Of a DNA stretch of 32,506 nt, positions 1 through 8,461 are shown in pieces; the stretch's first letter is position 1, and the number at the start of each line of letters is the position of its first letter. Below the pieces are notes generated by a model, which made no database searches, was not told where the DNA came from, and saw only the letters and a program-made list of their open reading frames with translations. The DNA lies in assembly GCA_017421975.1 (NCBI GenBank), contig JAFOHE010000354.1:1-32506 (forward strand). Direction: 5' to 3'. The position numbers and the translations under genes were made by a program. This DNA is from Pseudomonadota bacterium (GTDB taxonomy: Bacteria; Myxococcota_A; Bradymonadia; UBA4248).

Positions 1-137
1 CGGGGGCTACTCGCCCAAAGCCCTACGGGCTTTATATAATGCGTTATCTACAAACTTTGCGTGTATAGATAAAAACATACGAACAACTGGACTTGCATAT
101 TTCCACATCGTCATGTTTAGCTTGAGAATCCAGGATA
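1..137 (-). repeat. Left copy of ~137 bp terminal inverted repeat
   Basis: Positions 1-137 are the near-perfect reverse complement of 32364-32498. Reading both copies base by base, I find two single-base indels (in a T-run near 70-75 and near 134-136) and otherwise identity. The repeat holds a short hairpin around 18-34 whose arms are AAAGCCC and GGGCTTT. It contains no convincing gene. The left copy is cut by the window edge, while the right copy runs on for at least eight more bases, so the true element is longer. It is probably a dispersed repeat. Hairpin cluster A starts seven bases inside it. Confidence 0.9.
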
Positions 138-143
138 CAAAAC

Positions 144-284
144 CGCCCGCGTATTCCAACGGAATAGCGGGCGACAGCGAGCCGTATGCGCCACGCATAG
201 GCGAGCAACGCCGGGCGTATTTGCGACAGCAAATAGCCCGCGCCAAACAACAAAAGCAGCGTATTCCACAGGAATAGCTGCTTT
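144..284 (+). repeat. Hairpin cluster A: four tandem nested palindromes
   Basis: Four hairpins in the same orientation. H1 144-173: outer stem 144-150/167-173, unpaired G151, inner stem TATTCC/GGAATA. H2 181-202: outer GCC/GGC, unpaired G184, inner TATGCG/CGCATA. H3 212-240: outer CGGGC/GCCCG, unpaired G217, inner TATTTGC/GCAAATA. H4 253-284: outer AAAGCAGC/GCTGCTTT, unpaired G261, inner TATTCC/GGAATA. Outer stems differ completely, yet each has C before the unpaired G and TAT...ATA at the inner stem. The cluster lies downstream of the minus-strand lipoprotein gene. No T-tract follows, so it does not look like an ordinary terminator array. Confidence 0.88.
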
Positions 285-364
285 CATGACCTCCTAAAAT
301 GCGTCAGCACATCAACCTCCAATATGCCAGACACACCCTCCTCGCAAACGCGATACGGCAGATG

Positions 365-2368
365 CTATTTTTCAAAGCATTGCGGCGATGAGGCCTTCGC
401 CTTTTCAAGAACATCTTCTGGGATAATCGGTTCTTTGCCAATCCATTCGTCATCGCTCGTATAAGCATACGTCGTTTTATATATATGCGCCGACGATCCG
501 TTCCAATGAAGTAAGGCAAGCTGCTTAAAGGCACCCGTTTGCGCCAAAGATACGTTGGCCTGCTCATGGAGAAGCTTGCCATCAATGTAGACGCGCAATG
601 TCGCATAGGACAAACTGGGCATAAAACCGGCATCCTGATAATAATGAACACCGATTGCATACCACGTACAGGGAGACGGATTGTCGAGATTAATGTTTTC
701 CGGCCCATCGCCATCTTTATCATCGCGGTCAAGCGATGGAAGCTCATTGCCAAAGCCTTCCACGCTCCAGACGGGCTCGCGATTTTCAAAATAAACATCC
801 GTACCGTCATTTAGCACAGCAATTCCCTTATCACCCCATGTACCTATGCCCTGGCGTGCATTCTGGGTATCGTTGCCCTGAAGCATGCGCACAAAATGAA
901 GGTCGAGATCCGTGCCATCGTCATCACTCACAAGATCGGCTGGCGTATGCCAGACAAGCTGAAGATGAATCGTCTCTCGCGGTATGGCTGTCACAGTCAG
1001 ACAGTCTTCATTGCAACTCAGCATGCCACCTGAATCTTCAACATTCAGACATACGACATACGTTCCCGCAAGATCAGCAAAAAGCGTCGCCTGCGCATCC
1101 GAAATCGCAAGCTTCGATGTCGAATCCTTCGGCGCGGACCGAATCGTCCAATAATACTTGAGCGTGTTGGATTCAACGTCATGGGATAAGGCACCATCAA
1201 ACGTAATCGTATCGAGCGGAGCGGCATCAATCGTTCGTCCCCAATCGCTTGCCGCAAGAATACGCGCACGCGCCACAGCAGTCGGACACTGATTCGCACT
1301 CGACGTACCCATCACCGTGACTGTCGCATTGGGTTGAAGCGGGTCATTATTGACAACGACGTACTCCGCCTTATGCGTGCCTTCGCGATCCGGCGTATAG
1401 CTAATCTTCAGCGTTGCCGATTCCCCTTCCGAAAGCGGCTCATCTGCGCCAATCAATTCGTAACCAAACACGGCTTCACCGCTCGCTTTCATGACGCTTG
1501 TGATCGTCAGGGGAACAGAGCTGCAACTCGTCAGCGTAACATCGCGCGTCGCCGTCGTATTCACGCTCACCGCAGGATTGAACTCAACGATCACGGGCTG
1601 AACCTTGATACACGGCGTATCGCTGTTCGCCACGATGGGAAGCGTGTACGTCGGATGCGACGGATCATTCGAGTGGAAAACAAGGTTGCCTTCCATGCGT
1701 CCTGTACTGCTCGGCGTAAACGAAACCTTGATATCCATACGACTCTCGCCGCTCAACAACGAAACAGGGTAGCCAGAAACACCGACGACTTCGTATGAAA
1801 AATCTGATGGTGCCTGAAGGGCAACCTGAGATATCTCAAGCGGAAGATCGCCGCTATTCGTCACGACGACAGTTTTGGTCGCCGTTTGTCCGGCATCCAC
1901 CTGACCAAAAATGAGCTTTTCTTCGGCAGAAGGCACGACGTGAATTTGAGGTGCCAACTGCTGTGCAACGACGGGAAGATCGTATTCCGGATGGTTAATG
2001 TCATTCGAGTAAATGCGTATCACGCCATCCGGCGTGGGAGATGTCGTCGTCGGCGCAAAGTGAACAGCAATCGAAAATTGACCTCGCGTATCAAGAATGC
2101 GTGGAAAAGATGAGCCTTCGACAGAGAGGCGCACGTTCTCCGCACCACGCCATTCAATATGCGAAACTTTAAGCGGATCATGACCAACGTTCGATATCAT
2201 CACCGGTTGTGTGCGCGTCTCCCCCGTCCTCACACGCGAAAATGTGACTTGATTCGCAGGGTTGACGCGTAGCCGAGCATCGGAACCTTCTTCATAGGTT
2301 GGCCCACAACCACTCAAAAATATACTACCTGCGACGAGAATCGACGACAGTTCAATGGCGTATTTCAT
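365..2368 (-). CDS. Large lipoprotein with choice-of-anchor-D repeats and a PKD-like domain
   Basis: A 667-residue protein with a lipoprotein signal (hydrophobic stretch ending LSGC, lipid-attachment Cys21), so it is likely anchored on the envelope surface. About three immunoglobulin-like repeats of the choice-of-anchor-D/ASPM-SPD-2-Hydin kind follow (roughly residues 30-355), recognisable by recurring V-T-N-S-G-D-x-P-L and S-N-D-P-x-H-P-x-Y motifs. A PKD-like domain follows (about 360-465). The C-terminal ~200 residues contain a W-x-x-x-x-D-L-D-L-H motif seen in secreted proteins of Myxococcota. Metazoan-like adhesion or scaffolding folds of this type are usually structural; no catalytic motif is visible. 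The start is the ATG right before the signal peptide. It diverges from crcB with a 99 bp gap. Exact function is unknown. Confidence 0.88.
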   Translation of the reverse strand: MKYAIELSSILVAGSIFLSGCGPTYEEGSDARLRVNPANQVTFSRVRTGETRTQPVMISNVGHDPLKVSHIEWRGAENVRLSVEGSSFPRILDTRGQFSIAVHFAPTTTSPTPDGVIRIYSNDINHPEYDLPVVAQQLAPQIHVVPSAEEKLIFGQVDAGQTATKTVVVTNSGDLPLEISQVALQAPSDFSYEVVGVSGYPVSLLSGESRMDIKVSFTPSSTGRMEGNLVFHSNDPSHPTYTLPIVANSDTPCIKVQPVIVEFNPAVSVNTTATRDVTLTSCSSVPLTITSVMKASGEAVFGYELIGADEPLSEGESATLKISYTPDREGTHKAEYVVVNNDPLQPNATVTVMGTSSANQCPTAVARARILAASDWGRTIDAAPLDTITFDGALSHDVESNTLKYYWTIRSAPKDSTSKLAISDAQATLFADLAGTYVVCLNVEDSGGMLSCNEDCLTVTAIPRETIHLQLVWHTPADLVSDDDGTDLDLHFVRMLQGNDTQNARQGIGTWGDKGIAVLNDGTDVYFENREPVWSVEGFGNELPSLDRDDKDGDGPENINLDNPSPCTWYAIGVHYYQDAGFMPSLSYATLRVYIDGKLLHEQANVSLAQTGAFKQLALLHWNGSSAHIYKTTYAYTSDDEWIGKEPIIPEDVLEKAKASSPQCFEK

Positions 2369-2392
2369 GGATACTCACTCAATGGCTTTTTT

Positions 2393-2446
2393 TGATATAA
2401 ACAGACCATTGCCTTTCGGCAATGCCCCCTTCTCTATCTTATATCA
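2393..2446. promoter_or_regulatory. Nested dyad between divergent lipoprotein gene and crcB
   Basis: An outer inverted repeat TGATATAA (2393-2400) / TTATATCA (2439-2446) encloses a hairpin CATTGCC/GGCAATG (2407-2413/2418-2424) with loop TTTC. On the minus strand TTGCCG, a 17-base spacer and TATATC could be a promoter for the lipoprotein gene. The dyad may be an operator for both divergent genes. I do not see the conserved fluoride-riboswitch core, although crcB is a usual target of that switch. Confidence 0.4.
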
Positions 2447-2467
2447 GGACACACTTTCTGGAGAAAT

Positions 2468-2836
2468 ATGTTCGCACTTTTTTTAAAATTTATGGCTGTC
2501 GCCTTCGGTGGGGCATGTGGTGCCGCAGCGCGTTACGCCATAAGCCTTCTGCCAAATCCACTCTCCATCCCCTTCCCAATTTGGACATTTACCGTCAATA
2601 TCCTCGGCGCTATCGCCATCGGTTTTATCGTCGGACACCAATCCAAACTCGGCAATTATACCATGCTCGCGCTCAAAACAGGCTTCTGCGGCGGATTTAC
2701 GACGTTTTCGACATTTTCACATGAGACACTCGATCTCATCGATAAAAACCACATCATCCTCGCCGGCGTCTATGCCTTAGGCACCCTCGTTGCTTGCCTC
2801 ATCGGCGTATGCCTCGGACGAAAACTCGCCGCATAA
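2468..2836 (+). CDS. crcB: Fluoride exporter CrcB/FluC
   Basis: A 122-residue, four-helix membrane protein of normal family length. It exports fluoride ions across the inner membrane as a dual-topology dimer (family knowledge). Visible signatures are GGACGAAARY near the N-terminus, the TFTVNILGA segment in helix 2 with its conserved Asn, and GFCGGFTTFSTFS in helix 3, the region holding the Na+ site and the phenylalanine track. The ATG is preceded by GGAG at normal spacing. It stands alone as a single plus-strand gene between two minus-strand genes. Since only one copy is seen here, a homodimer is likely. Confidence 0.95.
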   Translation: MFALFLKFMAVAFGGACGAAARYAISLLPNPLSIPFPIWTFTVNILGAIAIGFIVGHQSKLGNYTMLALKTGFCGGFTTFSTFSHETLDLIDKNHIILAGVYALGTLVACLIGVCLGRKLAA

Positions 2837-2848
2837 AACCAATACACA

Positions 2849-3838
2849 TCAACAACTCTCTTCAGGGCGACAATTCTGAAAATCTCGCGTCACCTGAATA
2901 TGCGTGATTTGCTCAAGTTTGTGAAGACCAGCCTGATCAATCTGATTGTAACTGACATCGATCTTGCGAAGCTGAGGCAGTTCAGAAGCACTGATGATAT
3001 CCGCTGCCGTGTTCGTCAAAATGCCATCGCGGAGAATCAGCATCTGAAGGCGATCAAAATTCTCATTTTGAAGAAGCGTCATAAGCCCACTATCGCCAAT
3101 ACTCGTCCCTATAAGCGCCAAAATACGAAGGCGACTCGATTGCGGATCATCCACAATCATGTCACAAATCCCATCGTGCATACACCGTCTGTCCGAGGAA
3201 ATAAAACTGAGTGTTTCCAAATGACGAACGTGAGATTTACAGATCTCCGCATGCGCATCACTATGGTGCGGCATACTGACCGTCAAACTGTCAAGCGTCC
3301 GCACAGTCTCACTCGCCTTCTCCCAAAATGCACGATACGCTGCGACGGACGGATCTTCCTTAAAATGAAGATTAAGCACACGCAAAGGGCTAAAATTAAA
3401 CTGGCTCAGACATGACAAAACTTCATCCGCACTCACTGTAATACTCATATTGAGAAAACGCAGGCGACGATGATCTTCAGACGATACAGCTGCTGATAAA
3501 CGCGATAAATTGTCGGCGGTAATTTCCCACGACACATCCCGAAGATTGCCAAGCTTAAAGATTGGCGTCCACATCTTGTCCAATAAGGGCCACGATGTCC
3601 CAACGACCTGATCGAGGTGATCACGCATCAACTGATGACGAAGACGTTTCATATCAGCACATGCAATGGATTCCGTCGTACCATGTTCCGTTTCGTATGC
3701 CGATAGCGCACGCTCCGCAAACACAAAGGCTTCGCGGTATGCTTGGGATGCCATGCGTGCGTTCGCTGTTTCTGAAAGTTCCAAAAAAGATTCGGGGAAT
3801 GTGGACGAGGCGTTTTGATAATCTGAAAGACTGCGCAT
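2849..3838 (-). CDS. Leucine-rich-repeat protein
   Basis: A cytosolic-looking protein of about 329 residues. The C-terminal half shows LRR units of the ribonuclease-inhibitor kind, for example LRILALIGTSIGDSGL, LQMLILRDGILTNTAA and LRKIDVSYNQIDQAGL, at ~27-residue spacing. Such repeats bind other proteins; no partner is evident. The N-terminal ~60 residues look helical and resemble a TPR-like helix pair. The reading frame extends upstream to a TTG at 3913, but the extra 25 residues look unlike a real N-terminus and the GAGG there is too close, so the ATG at 3838 is preferred. Neither start has a strong ribosome site. LRR proteins of this style are common in Myxococcota. The gene is convergent with crcB, 12 bp apart, with no terminator hairpin between. 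Confidence 0.75.
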   Translation of the reverse strand: MRSLSDYQNASSTFPESFLELSETANARMASQAYREAFVFAERALSAYETEHGTTESIACADMKRLRHQLMRDHLDQVVGTSWPLLDKMWTPIFKLGNLRDVSWEITADNLSRLSAAVSSEDHRRLRFLNMSITVSADEVLSCLSQFNFSPLRVLNLHFKEDPSVAAYRAFWEKASETVRTLDSLTVSMPHHSDAHAEICKSHVRHLETLSFISSDRRCMHDGICDMIVDDPQSSRLRILALIGTSIGDSGLMTLLQNENFDRLQMLILRDGILTNTAADIISASELPQLRKIDVSYNQIDQAGLHKLEQITHIQVTRDFQNCRPEESC

Positions 3839-3994
3839 GAGGTTTATTTCCAATAAGTTTTGAGGAAACGGAAACACGCATGTTCCGATATAAACGCGAG
3901 GCCTGAAAGACAATCCTCAAAAGACCACGCTTCTAAACGCAAACACTTTAGACTTATCTTACGCGAAATTGCAAATCATTGTTCGATATCGACA

Positions 3995-4033
3995 AAAACA
4001 AAAAAAGCTCATCGCAATATGCGATGAGCTTTT
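3995..4033 (-). terminator. Intrinsic terminator of tRNA-Pro
   Basis: A 12-bp stem (AAAGCTCATCGC 4004-4015 / GCGATGAGCTTT 4021-4032) with a five-base loop. On the minus strand it is followed by a T-rich run (TTTTTTTGTTTTT). It sits four bases beyond the tRNA 3' end. Confidence 0.9.
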
Positions 4034-4036
4034 CGA

Positions 4037-4110
4037 TCGGGACGAGAGGATTTGAACCTCCGACCTTCTGCTCCCGAAGCAGACGCGCTACCAGACTGCG
4101 CTACGCCCCG
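4037..4110 (-). tRNA. tRNA-Pro(CGG)
   Basis: On the minus strand a full cloverleaf can be folded. The seven-pair acceptor stem (CGGGGCG/CGTCCCG) has C1-G72, typical of bacterial tRNA-Pro, and discriminator A73. The anticodon loop is TTCGGGA, giving anticodon CGG for CCG codons. The T-loop contains TTCAAAT. CCA is not encoded and would be added by the CCA-adding enzyme. The gene is 74 nt, has its own promoter and terminator, and so is a monocistronic unit. Confidence 0.96.
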
Positions 4111-4133
4111 TCAGTTTCATCTGACAGGAAAGC

Positions 4134-4162
4134 CTTCTACGCGTTACGATGGCTTTTGTCAA
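4134..4162 (-). promoter_or_regulatory. Promoter of tRNA-Pro
   Basis: On the minus strand: -35 TTGACA (4162-4157), 17-base spacer, -10 TAGAAG (4139-4134). The predicted start is about 15-20 nt before the tRNA 5' end at 4110. The same -10 variant is found before valS, and a close one before rpsT. Confidence 0.72.
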
Positions 4163-4175
4163 TAAAAAAATGAAA

Positions 4176-5873
4176 TCAAAACCATTTTTTTCGCCGCTGC
4201 CACCCCGTGACGAGCGGCGTCACGCGTATCTTTTGACGCATTGTGCGCAAGACGATATGCCAACGAATCAAAACGACAAACCATACAAGATCCAATACAG
4301 CAGCGATCAGCATCATCGTCAGATGATCCGTCAAATACAAACATACCGTCAATAACATGAGCATCAACGTTATACAGATACGCGTCGTCGCCGCATTGAT
4401 GGCATCACTGAGCTTATCCCCCGTCGATGATTGCACGCGAACTGCCAGGCCATCATATTCCAAATCCTGCATGAGCTGTGTCACTTGCACGGGTAACATG
4501 CGTGCAAAATCACTCGCTGTCAAACCAAACTGAAGCAAACTCAGCTTAAAGGCATCCTGACCAAAGGCATCCTGAAACAATTTATGCGCATACACCGAAA
4601 GCGTCTGCATCACATCAAGTTCAGGCTCCAAATGCTGAATAATCCCTTCTATCCCCAAAAGCGCCCGTACTGCACAGCTAAACTCACTCGGAATCTGAAT
4701 GGCGTATTTTTGTCCCGCTGAAACAAAATCATGCGCAAATGCCGCAATATCCATCTTATTGAGCGATGTCTTCAAATGACGTTGCAAAATCGACGATATG
4801 TCATTTTCAAGATCACTGATGACGACGCGCTTCGTCGGATGACCAAGTGCCATAAGCGTGCGCGCCATCATGCCGCAATCACCAACATTCGCACCCAATA
4901 TCAGGCGCATTAATAGATCGCGCTGACGCGGTGAAAATGAACCTACAGCACCAAAATCAAGAACGGCTATGCGGTCATCCGGCGTCGCAAAAATATTACC
5001 AGGATGCGGATCACCATGGAATACCCCATCCTTAAAAATCATCTCAAACGCAAGTTCCAACATCGCATGCGCCATCTTATGCGCCACTTCCGTATTCGGT
5101 TCAACCGTCGTGATCTTCTTGCCAACGAGTTCCGCCATCACAAGAATATTCGAGCACGATAATTCGACGTATGGCGTCGGAAATTCAAACATCGCTTTAT
5201 CGCCATAGCGCGATATAAAATGCTCAATGTTGTGACGCTCCCGCGAAAAATCGAGTTCCTCAACAATCGTGCGTTCAAACTCATCAACGAGTGACGGAAG
5301 ATTGAAATACCCAATTTCTTCGATGAGACTGTCAAGCATCCGCGCAAGCGTGCGAAGAATATCGACATCACTCCGAATAAGCGGCAAAAGCCCGGGACGC
5401 TGCACTTTCAAAACGACTTTTGTCCCATCCTTCAATATCGCACGATGTACCTGCGCAATCGAGGCCGAACCAAGTGGCGTCGGATCAATCTCCGAAAAAT
5501 AGGTGTGCCAGTCGCCATAATGTTCGTTCAGTATCACCTCAACCGTCGAAAAGGGAAGCTCCGGCGTGTTATCCTGGAGCTTCGATAACTCTCGGATAAA
5601 CGCTTCCGGCAACAAATCACTGCGCGTCGAAAGCATCTGGCCAAACTTAATGTAAGTCGTGCCCAATTCCGCAATCGCCAGACGCACTTTCTCCGCCGTC
5701 GATGACGGATCATGTTTCAAATCCTCCAAAAGTGCTGTGTCCCGCTGACTACCACGATCTCCAAAAAATGTACTCAATCCGTATTTGCTCAGTACAGAAA
5801 CGATCTTGCCAAAACGTTTCGCATCCTGAAACATCGCCCCCGTCAGGGATATCGCTCGCTTATCTTTCGTCAT
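4176..5873 (-). CDS. UbiB/AarF (ABC1) family atypical kinase-like protein
   Basis: A protein of about 565 residues of the ABC1/ADCK/UbiB family, membrane-associated ATPases/kinase-like proteins linked to isoprenoid quinone biosynthesis and lipid homeostasis. Family marks are the KxGQ motif (KFGQ, residues 76-79), the PLGSASIAQVH nucleotide loop (134-143), the ATP-binding lysine in VVLKVQRPG (Lys156), the VEELDFSRE helix, HGDPHPGN in the catalytic loop, and VLDFG for metal binding. The C-terminus has two predicted membrane helices, as usual. The ATG at 5873 is chosen; an in-frame TTG at 5885 is possible and has GAGG upstream. It overlaps the end of the rluD-like gene, so the two are likely translationally coupled. 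No ubiquinone or menaquinone genes are nearby, so the precise role is open. Confidence 0.92.
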   Translation of the reverse strand: MTKDKRAISLTGAMFQDAKRFGKIVSVLSKYGLSTFFGDRGSQRDTALLEDLKHDPSSTAEKVRLAIAELGTTYIKFGQMLSTRSDLLPEAFIRELSKLQDNTPELPFSTVEVILNEHYGDWHTYFSEIDPTPLGSASIAQVHRAILKDGTKVVLKVQRPGLLPLIRSDVDILRTLARMLDSLIEEIGYFNLPSLVDEFERTIVEELDFSRERHNIEHFISRYGDKAMFEFPTPYVELSCSNILVMAELVGKKITTVEPNTEVAHKMAHAMLELAFEMIFKDGVFHGDPHPGNIFATPDDRIAVLDFGAVGSFSPRQRDLLMRLILGANVGDCGMMARTLMALGHPTKRVVISDLENDISSILQRHLKTSLNKMDIAAFAHDFVSAGQKYAIQIPSEFSCAVRALLGIEGIIQHLEPELDVMQTLSVYAHKLFQDAFGQDAFKLSLLQFGLTASDFARMLPVQVTQLMQDLEYDGLAVRVQSSTGDKLSDAINAATTRICITLMLMLLTVCLYLTDHLTMMLIAAVLDLVWFVVLIRWHIVLRTMRQKIRVTPLVTGWQRRKKWF

Positions 5874-6831
5874 AGTCGATTCCAAGCTTCCTCAATGCTG
5901 CATCAAATGCCTCTGGCAGCGGAACTTCAAAATGCATGGCATCACCACGTATCGGATGCGAAAAACTGAGCGCACCGGCATGAAGCGCAAGACGGTCAAT
6001 CGCACGATGATGCGCATATTGTTGTGGTGCATAAAGCGTATCGCCGAGGATTGGCGCACCATGCTCACTCAAATGGACGCGGACCTGATGCGTGCGCCCT
6101 GTCTCAAGGTCACATTGAATAAGGGCAAAACCTCCCAGACTTCTGGAAACCACGGTGTAATGCGTTATCGCTCGCTTATAATCACCACACTCAGTCTTGC
6201 CGTTTCCCAGATGACATGACGTAAATTTGACGCGTTGCGTCGGATGACGGCCGTATGGCGTATCAAATGTACCGCTGTCATTCAGGCGAGGCGCATGACA
6301 AATCGCCCAATATCGCCGTTGAACAGCATGACGCGAAAACATTTCAACAAGAACAGAATAGGCCGCGTTCGTTCGTGCCACAAGCATCAAACCGCTCGTT
6401 TCCCGATCGAGACGATGCACGATACCTGGACGATCCGCTTCCCCAACTTGTGCTATCGCCGGATCTATCGCCAAAAGACCATTCACAAGCGTGCCCGTCG
6501 GATGGCCTGCACCAGGGTGAACAACCAATCCACTCGGCTTGTGAATCACAAAAATAGCCTCGTCCTCATAAAGAATTTCAAATGGAATCGCTTCTGCTTG
6601 CGGATTTTTCGGATCCACAGGTGCTGACGGTCGTTCTATGTCAATCACTTCATGAACATGGCACTTGCGCGACGCTTTCGTCACTGCTCGACCATCGATT
6701 AATACAGCACCACTTTCGATGGCTTCCTTGAGACGCGAACGACCCAGTTCCGGATACTTGCGACTCAGATAAGCATCCAGACGCATTTCACTCTCCTCCA
6801 CGGTCACGCAAAAAATCTCTCGTTCGTTCAA
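5860..6831 (-). CDS. rluD: RluA/RluD-family 23S rRNA pseudouridine synthase
   Basis: A 323-residue cytosolic enzyme that isomerises uridine to pseudouridine in 23S rRNA. Residues 16-65 form the S4 RNA-binding domain. The catalytic motif GIVHRLDRETSGLM (137-149) has the nucleophile Asp142. The downstream LETGRTHQVRVHL motif is standard for the family. Length and domain order match RluD, though RluA-family members can be hard to separate. The start is a TTG at 6831 overlapping the tmk stop by TTGA. An alternative ATG at 6786 has a strong GGAGGAG seven bases upstream but would drop the strand before the S4 domain that RluD keeps. It lies in a tight run with tmk and the UbiB-like gene. Confidence 0.9.
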   Translation of the reverse strand: MNEREIFCVTVEESEMRLDAYLSRKYPELGRSRLKEAIESGAVLIDGRAVTKASRKCHVHEVIDIERPSAPVDPKNPQAEAIPFEILYEDEAIFVIHKPSGLVVHPGAGHPTGTLVNGLLAIDPAIAQVGEADRPGIVHRLDRETSGLMLVARTNAAYSVLVEMFSRHAVQRRYWAICHAPRLNDSGTFDTPYGRHPTQRVKFTSCHLGNGKTECGDYKRAITHYTVVSRSLGGFALIQCDLETGRTHQVRVHLSEHGAPILGDTLYAPQQYAHHRAIDRLALHAGALSFSHPIRGDAMHFEVPLPEAFDAALRKLGIDYDER

Positions 6832-7484
6832 AGCACTACTCCACGTCTGCCAAAACCATCCAAAACAATCGATTGAAGACGCGCACTGACTGTTGCTTCA
6901 TCCCCAGATGCATCGACGGTCACAACTTCCGTCTTGCCCGTCGCACGTATCAAGCGTTCGACACGAGAAAATGACGCACGTACCTGCATCAAATTCTCCC
7001 GCGTCTCAAAACTATCCACGCAAACGCGGTTTTGAGAAATCCTTTTAAGCGCTTCCTCTACAGACATATCGAATATAATGAGCATATCCGCACACGGTGC
7101 AAATGCTTCATTCTCCTTGCGTATCTCCTCAAACATACCATCGATGGCCGCCTCATCGAAAAATCCATAATATGATGACAAACGCGTCCCCTGATAAGCC
7201 ATGGAGCTGTAATAATAACGGTCACACAAAACGACCTTGCCACTTCGAAGCGCAGGCAAAATTACCGTCTCTACATGCTCGCGACGATCAAGAACAAAGG
7301 CTTCTCGCTCCTCAAGCGGCGACAAGCGCGGATTCGCTTCGCGAATCCTCTTACCATACCCCTGATGCGTCGGTTCACAGGTCACAAGCGAATCATGACC
7401 GCGATTCTTTAACCATATCGATAGTTGACGGATCTGCGTCGATTTGCCGGCTCCGTCTATGCCCTCAAATGCAATGATTGGCAT
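6828..7484 (-). CDS. tmk: Thymidylate kinase
   Basis: A 218-residue dTMP kinase, which phosphorylates dTMP to dTDP using ATP in dTTP synthesis. The P-loop GIDGAGKST is at residues 8-16, the DRYYYSSMAYQG motif (DRY/substrate-binding) near 93-104, and the lid region follows. Length is normal. The ATG is preceded by GAGGAG at good spacing. It is the first gene of a three-gene overlapping run: its TGA overlaps the TTG start of the pseudouridine synthase. Confidence 0.96.
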   Translation of the reverse strand: MPIIAFEGIDGAGKSTQIRQLSIWLKNRGHDSLVTCEPTHQGYGKRIREANPRLSPLEEREAFVLDRREHVETVILPALRSGKVVLCDRYYYSSMAYQGTRLSSYYGFFDEAAIDGMFEEIRKENEAFAPCADMLIIFDMSVEEALKRISQNRVCVDSFETRENLMQVRASFSRVERLIRATGKTEVVTVDASGDEATVSARLQSIVLDGFGRRGVVL

Positions 7485-7545
7485 AATTCTCCTCTATTGC
7501 TTCACCACGCGTTTCGTTCCTTCTGAAGGATGATCTAATCAAAAC

Positions 7546-8346
7546 TTAGCGCGTATTCTTGTTCTTGACCGTGATATTGCGCGTACCGCGTCCCAAAAAT
7601 ATAAAATGTAATATCAACATCACAAAAATTAAATTAAATGATATAAGACCAGCAATTAAAAATAAAAAATGATTCTCATGATAAGTCGATAAATATGTTA
7701 TAAAATGACCACCAAAAAGACTCTTTATAAGTGACATTTGAACAAAATTTAATGCCGGAAATTCATTGTGAATAATTTGATCCATATACCCCCAGTCCAC
7801 AAGTGCCGTAAAAATTGTTGTGCAAAACATAACAAGCAATTGAACACCAATGCGCTGAGCTCGATACGCCGTGTGATATACAAATATAGTACCAATCATA
7901 TATAATGTAATAACTGGTGCTGTAAATAAAAAATTCGGTGCAATAAACCTAAAATGAATCGTCGTCGTTAGATTTGTAATCACGACTAATAACAATAATA
8001 ATATGGTATAAGGAATTAACGACACGCGGCCGGGAACACTGACGACATCCCCCTTGATGGCAACCCCTTGCTGATGCGCAAGTTCCATCGTCAACATGGC
8101 ATCGCGCGCCTGCTCACCGCGTGAACGCGGATCCGCTTTGTCATATTTCAAAAGCTCGCTAATGCTCTCTGCCTCCTTCAACGACTCAAGAAGACTCTCT
8201 TCTCCAGAATGTACAGATGTCATCGATGGATCAATCTCAAAACTTCTGAGATTGTCTGCGGCATGTACATCTGCACTGCCTGATGCGCCTTGCGCTTGAA
8301 CATGCCCTTTCTCGGCCGACGATGAAGACTGGTGGGACGTTGTCAT
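7546..8346 (-). CDS. Multi-pass membrane protein of unknown function
   Basis: A 266-residue protein I do not recognise. The first ~105 residues are hydrophilic, Ser/Ala/Glu-rich and probably disordered in the cytosol. Four membrane helices follow at about 110-130, 135-157, 164-187 and 225-250, with a short basic tail. Base use changes within the gene: the soluble part resembles its neighbours, while the membrane part (about 7550-8030) is clearly AT-rich, with many AAA/ATA/TTA-type codons. The ribosome site upstream of the ATG is weak. It lies 61 bp upstream of tmk and ~115 bp downstream of a coiled-coil membrane protein, with a terminator between the latter and itself. Confidence 0.75.
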   Translation of the reverse strand: MTTSHQSSSSAEKGHVQAQGASGSADVHAADNLRSFEIDPSMTSVHSGEESLLESLKEAESISELLKYDKADPRSRGEQARDAMLTMELAHQQGVAIKGDVVSVPGRVSLIPYTILLLLLVVITNLTTTIHFRFIAPNFLFTAPVITLYMIGTIFVYHTAYRAQRIGVQLLVMFCTTIFTALVDWGYMDQIIHNEFPALNFVQMSLIKSLFGGHFITYLSTYHENHFLFLIAGLISFNLIFVMLILHFIFLGRGTRNITVKNKNTR

Positions 8347-8396
8347 AAATTTGCCGTTCGATATTCAAATGACGTTTCCAAGGCTTCCATACTTCC

Positions 8397-8438
8397 AAAA
8401 AAAAGCGGCGATCCCGTCAGGAATCGGGAAAACGCCGC
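8397..8438 (-). terminator. Intrinsic terminator of the coiled-coil protein gene
   Basis: The outer stem GCGGCG/CGCCGC (8405-8410/8433-8438) encloses an inner stem TCCCG/CGGGA. On the minus strand the stem is followed by eight T residues. It stands 24 bp beyond the stop codon of the gene at 8462-9361. Confidence 0.85.
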
Positions 8439-8461
8439 ATAATGCCATACTTGTCATACAG

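Noticed and set aside
144-284. Hairpin clusters as intrinsic terminators
   Set aside because: There are no T-tracts, orientation is unrelated to transcription, and clusters B and F lie between divergent genes.
3979-4173. 64-codon plus-strand frame over the tRNA
   Set aside because: It is the antisense translation of tRNA-Pro and its terminator, a common false gene.
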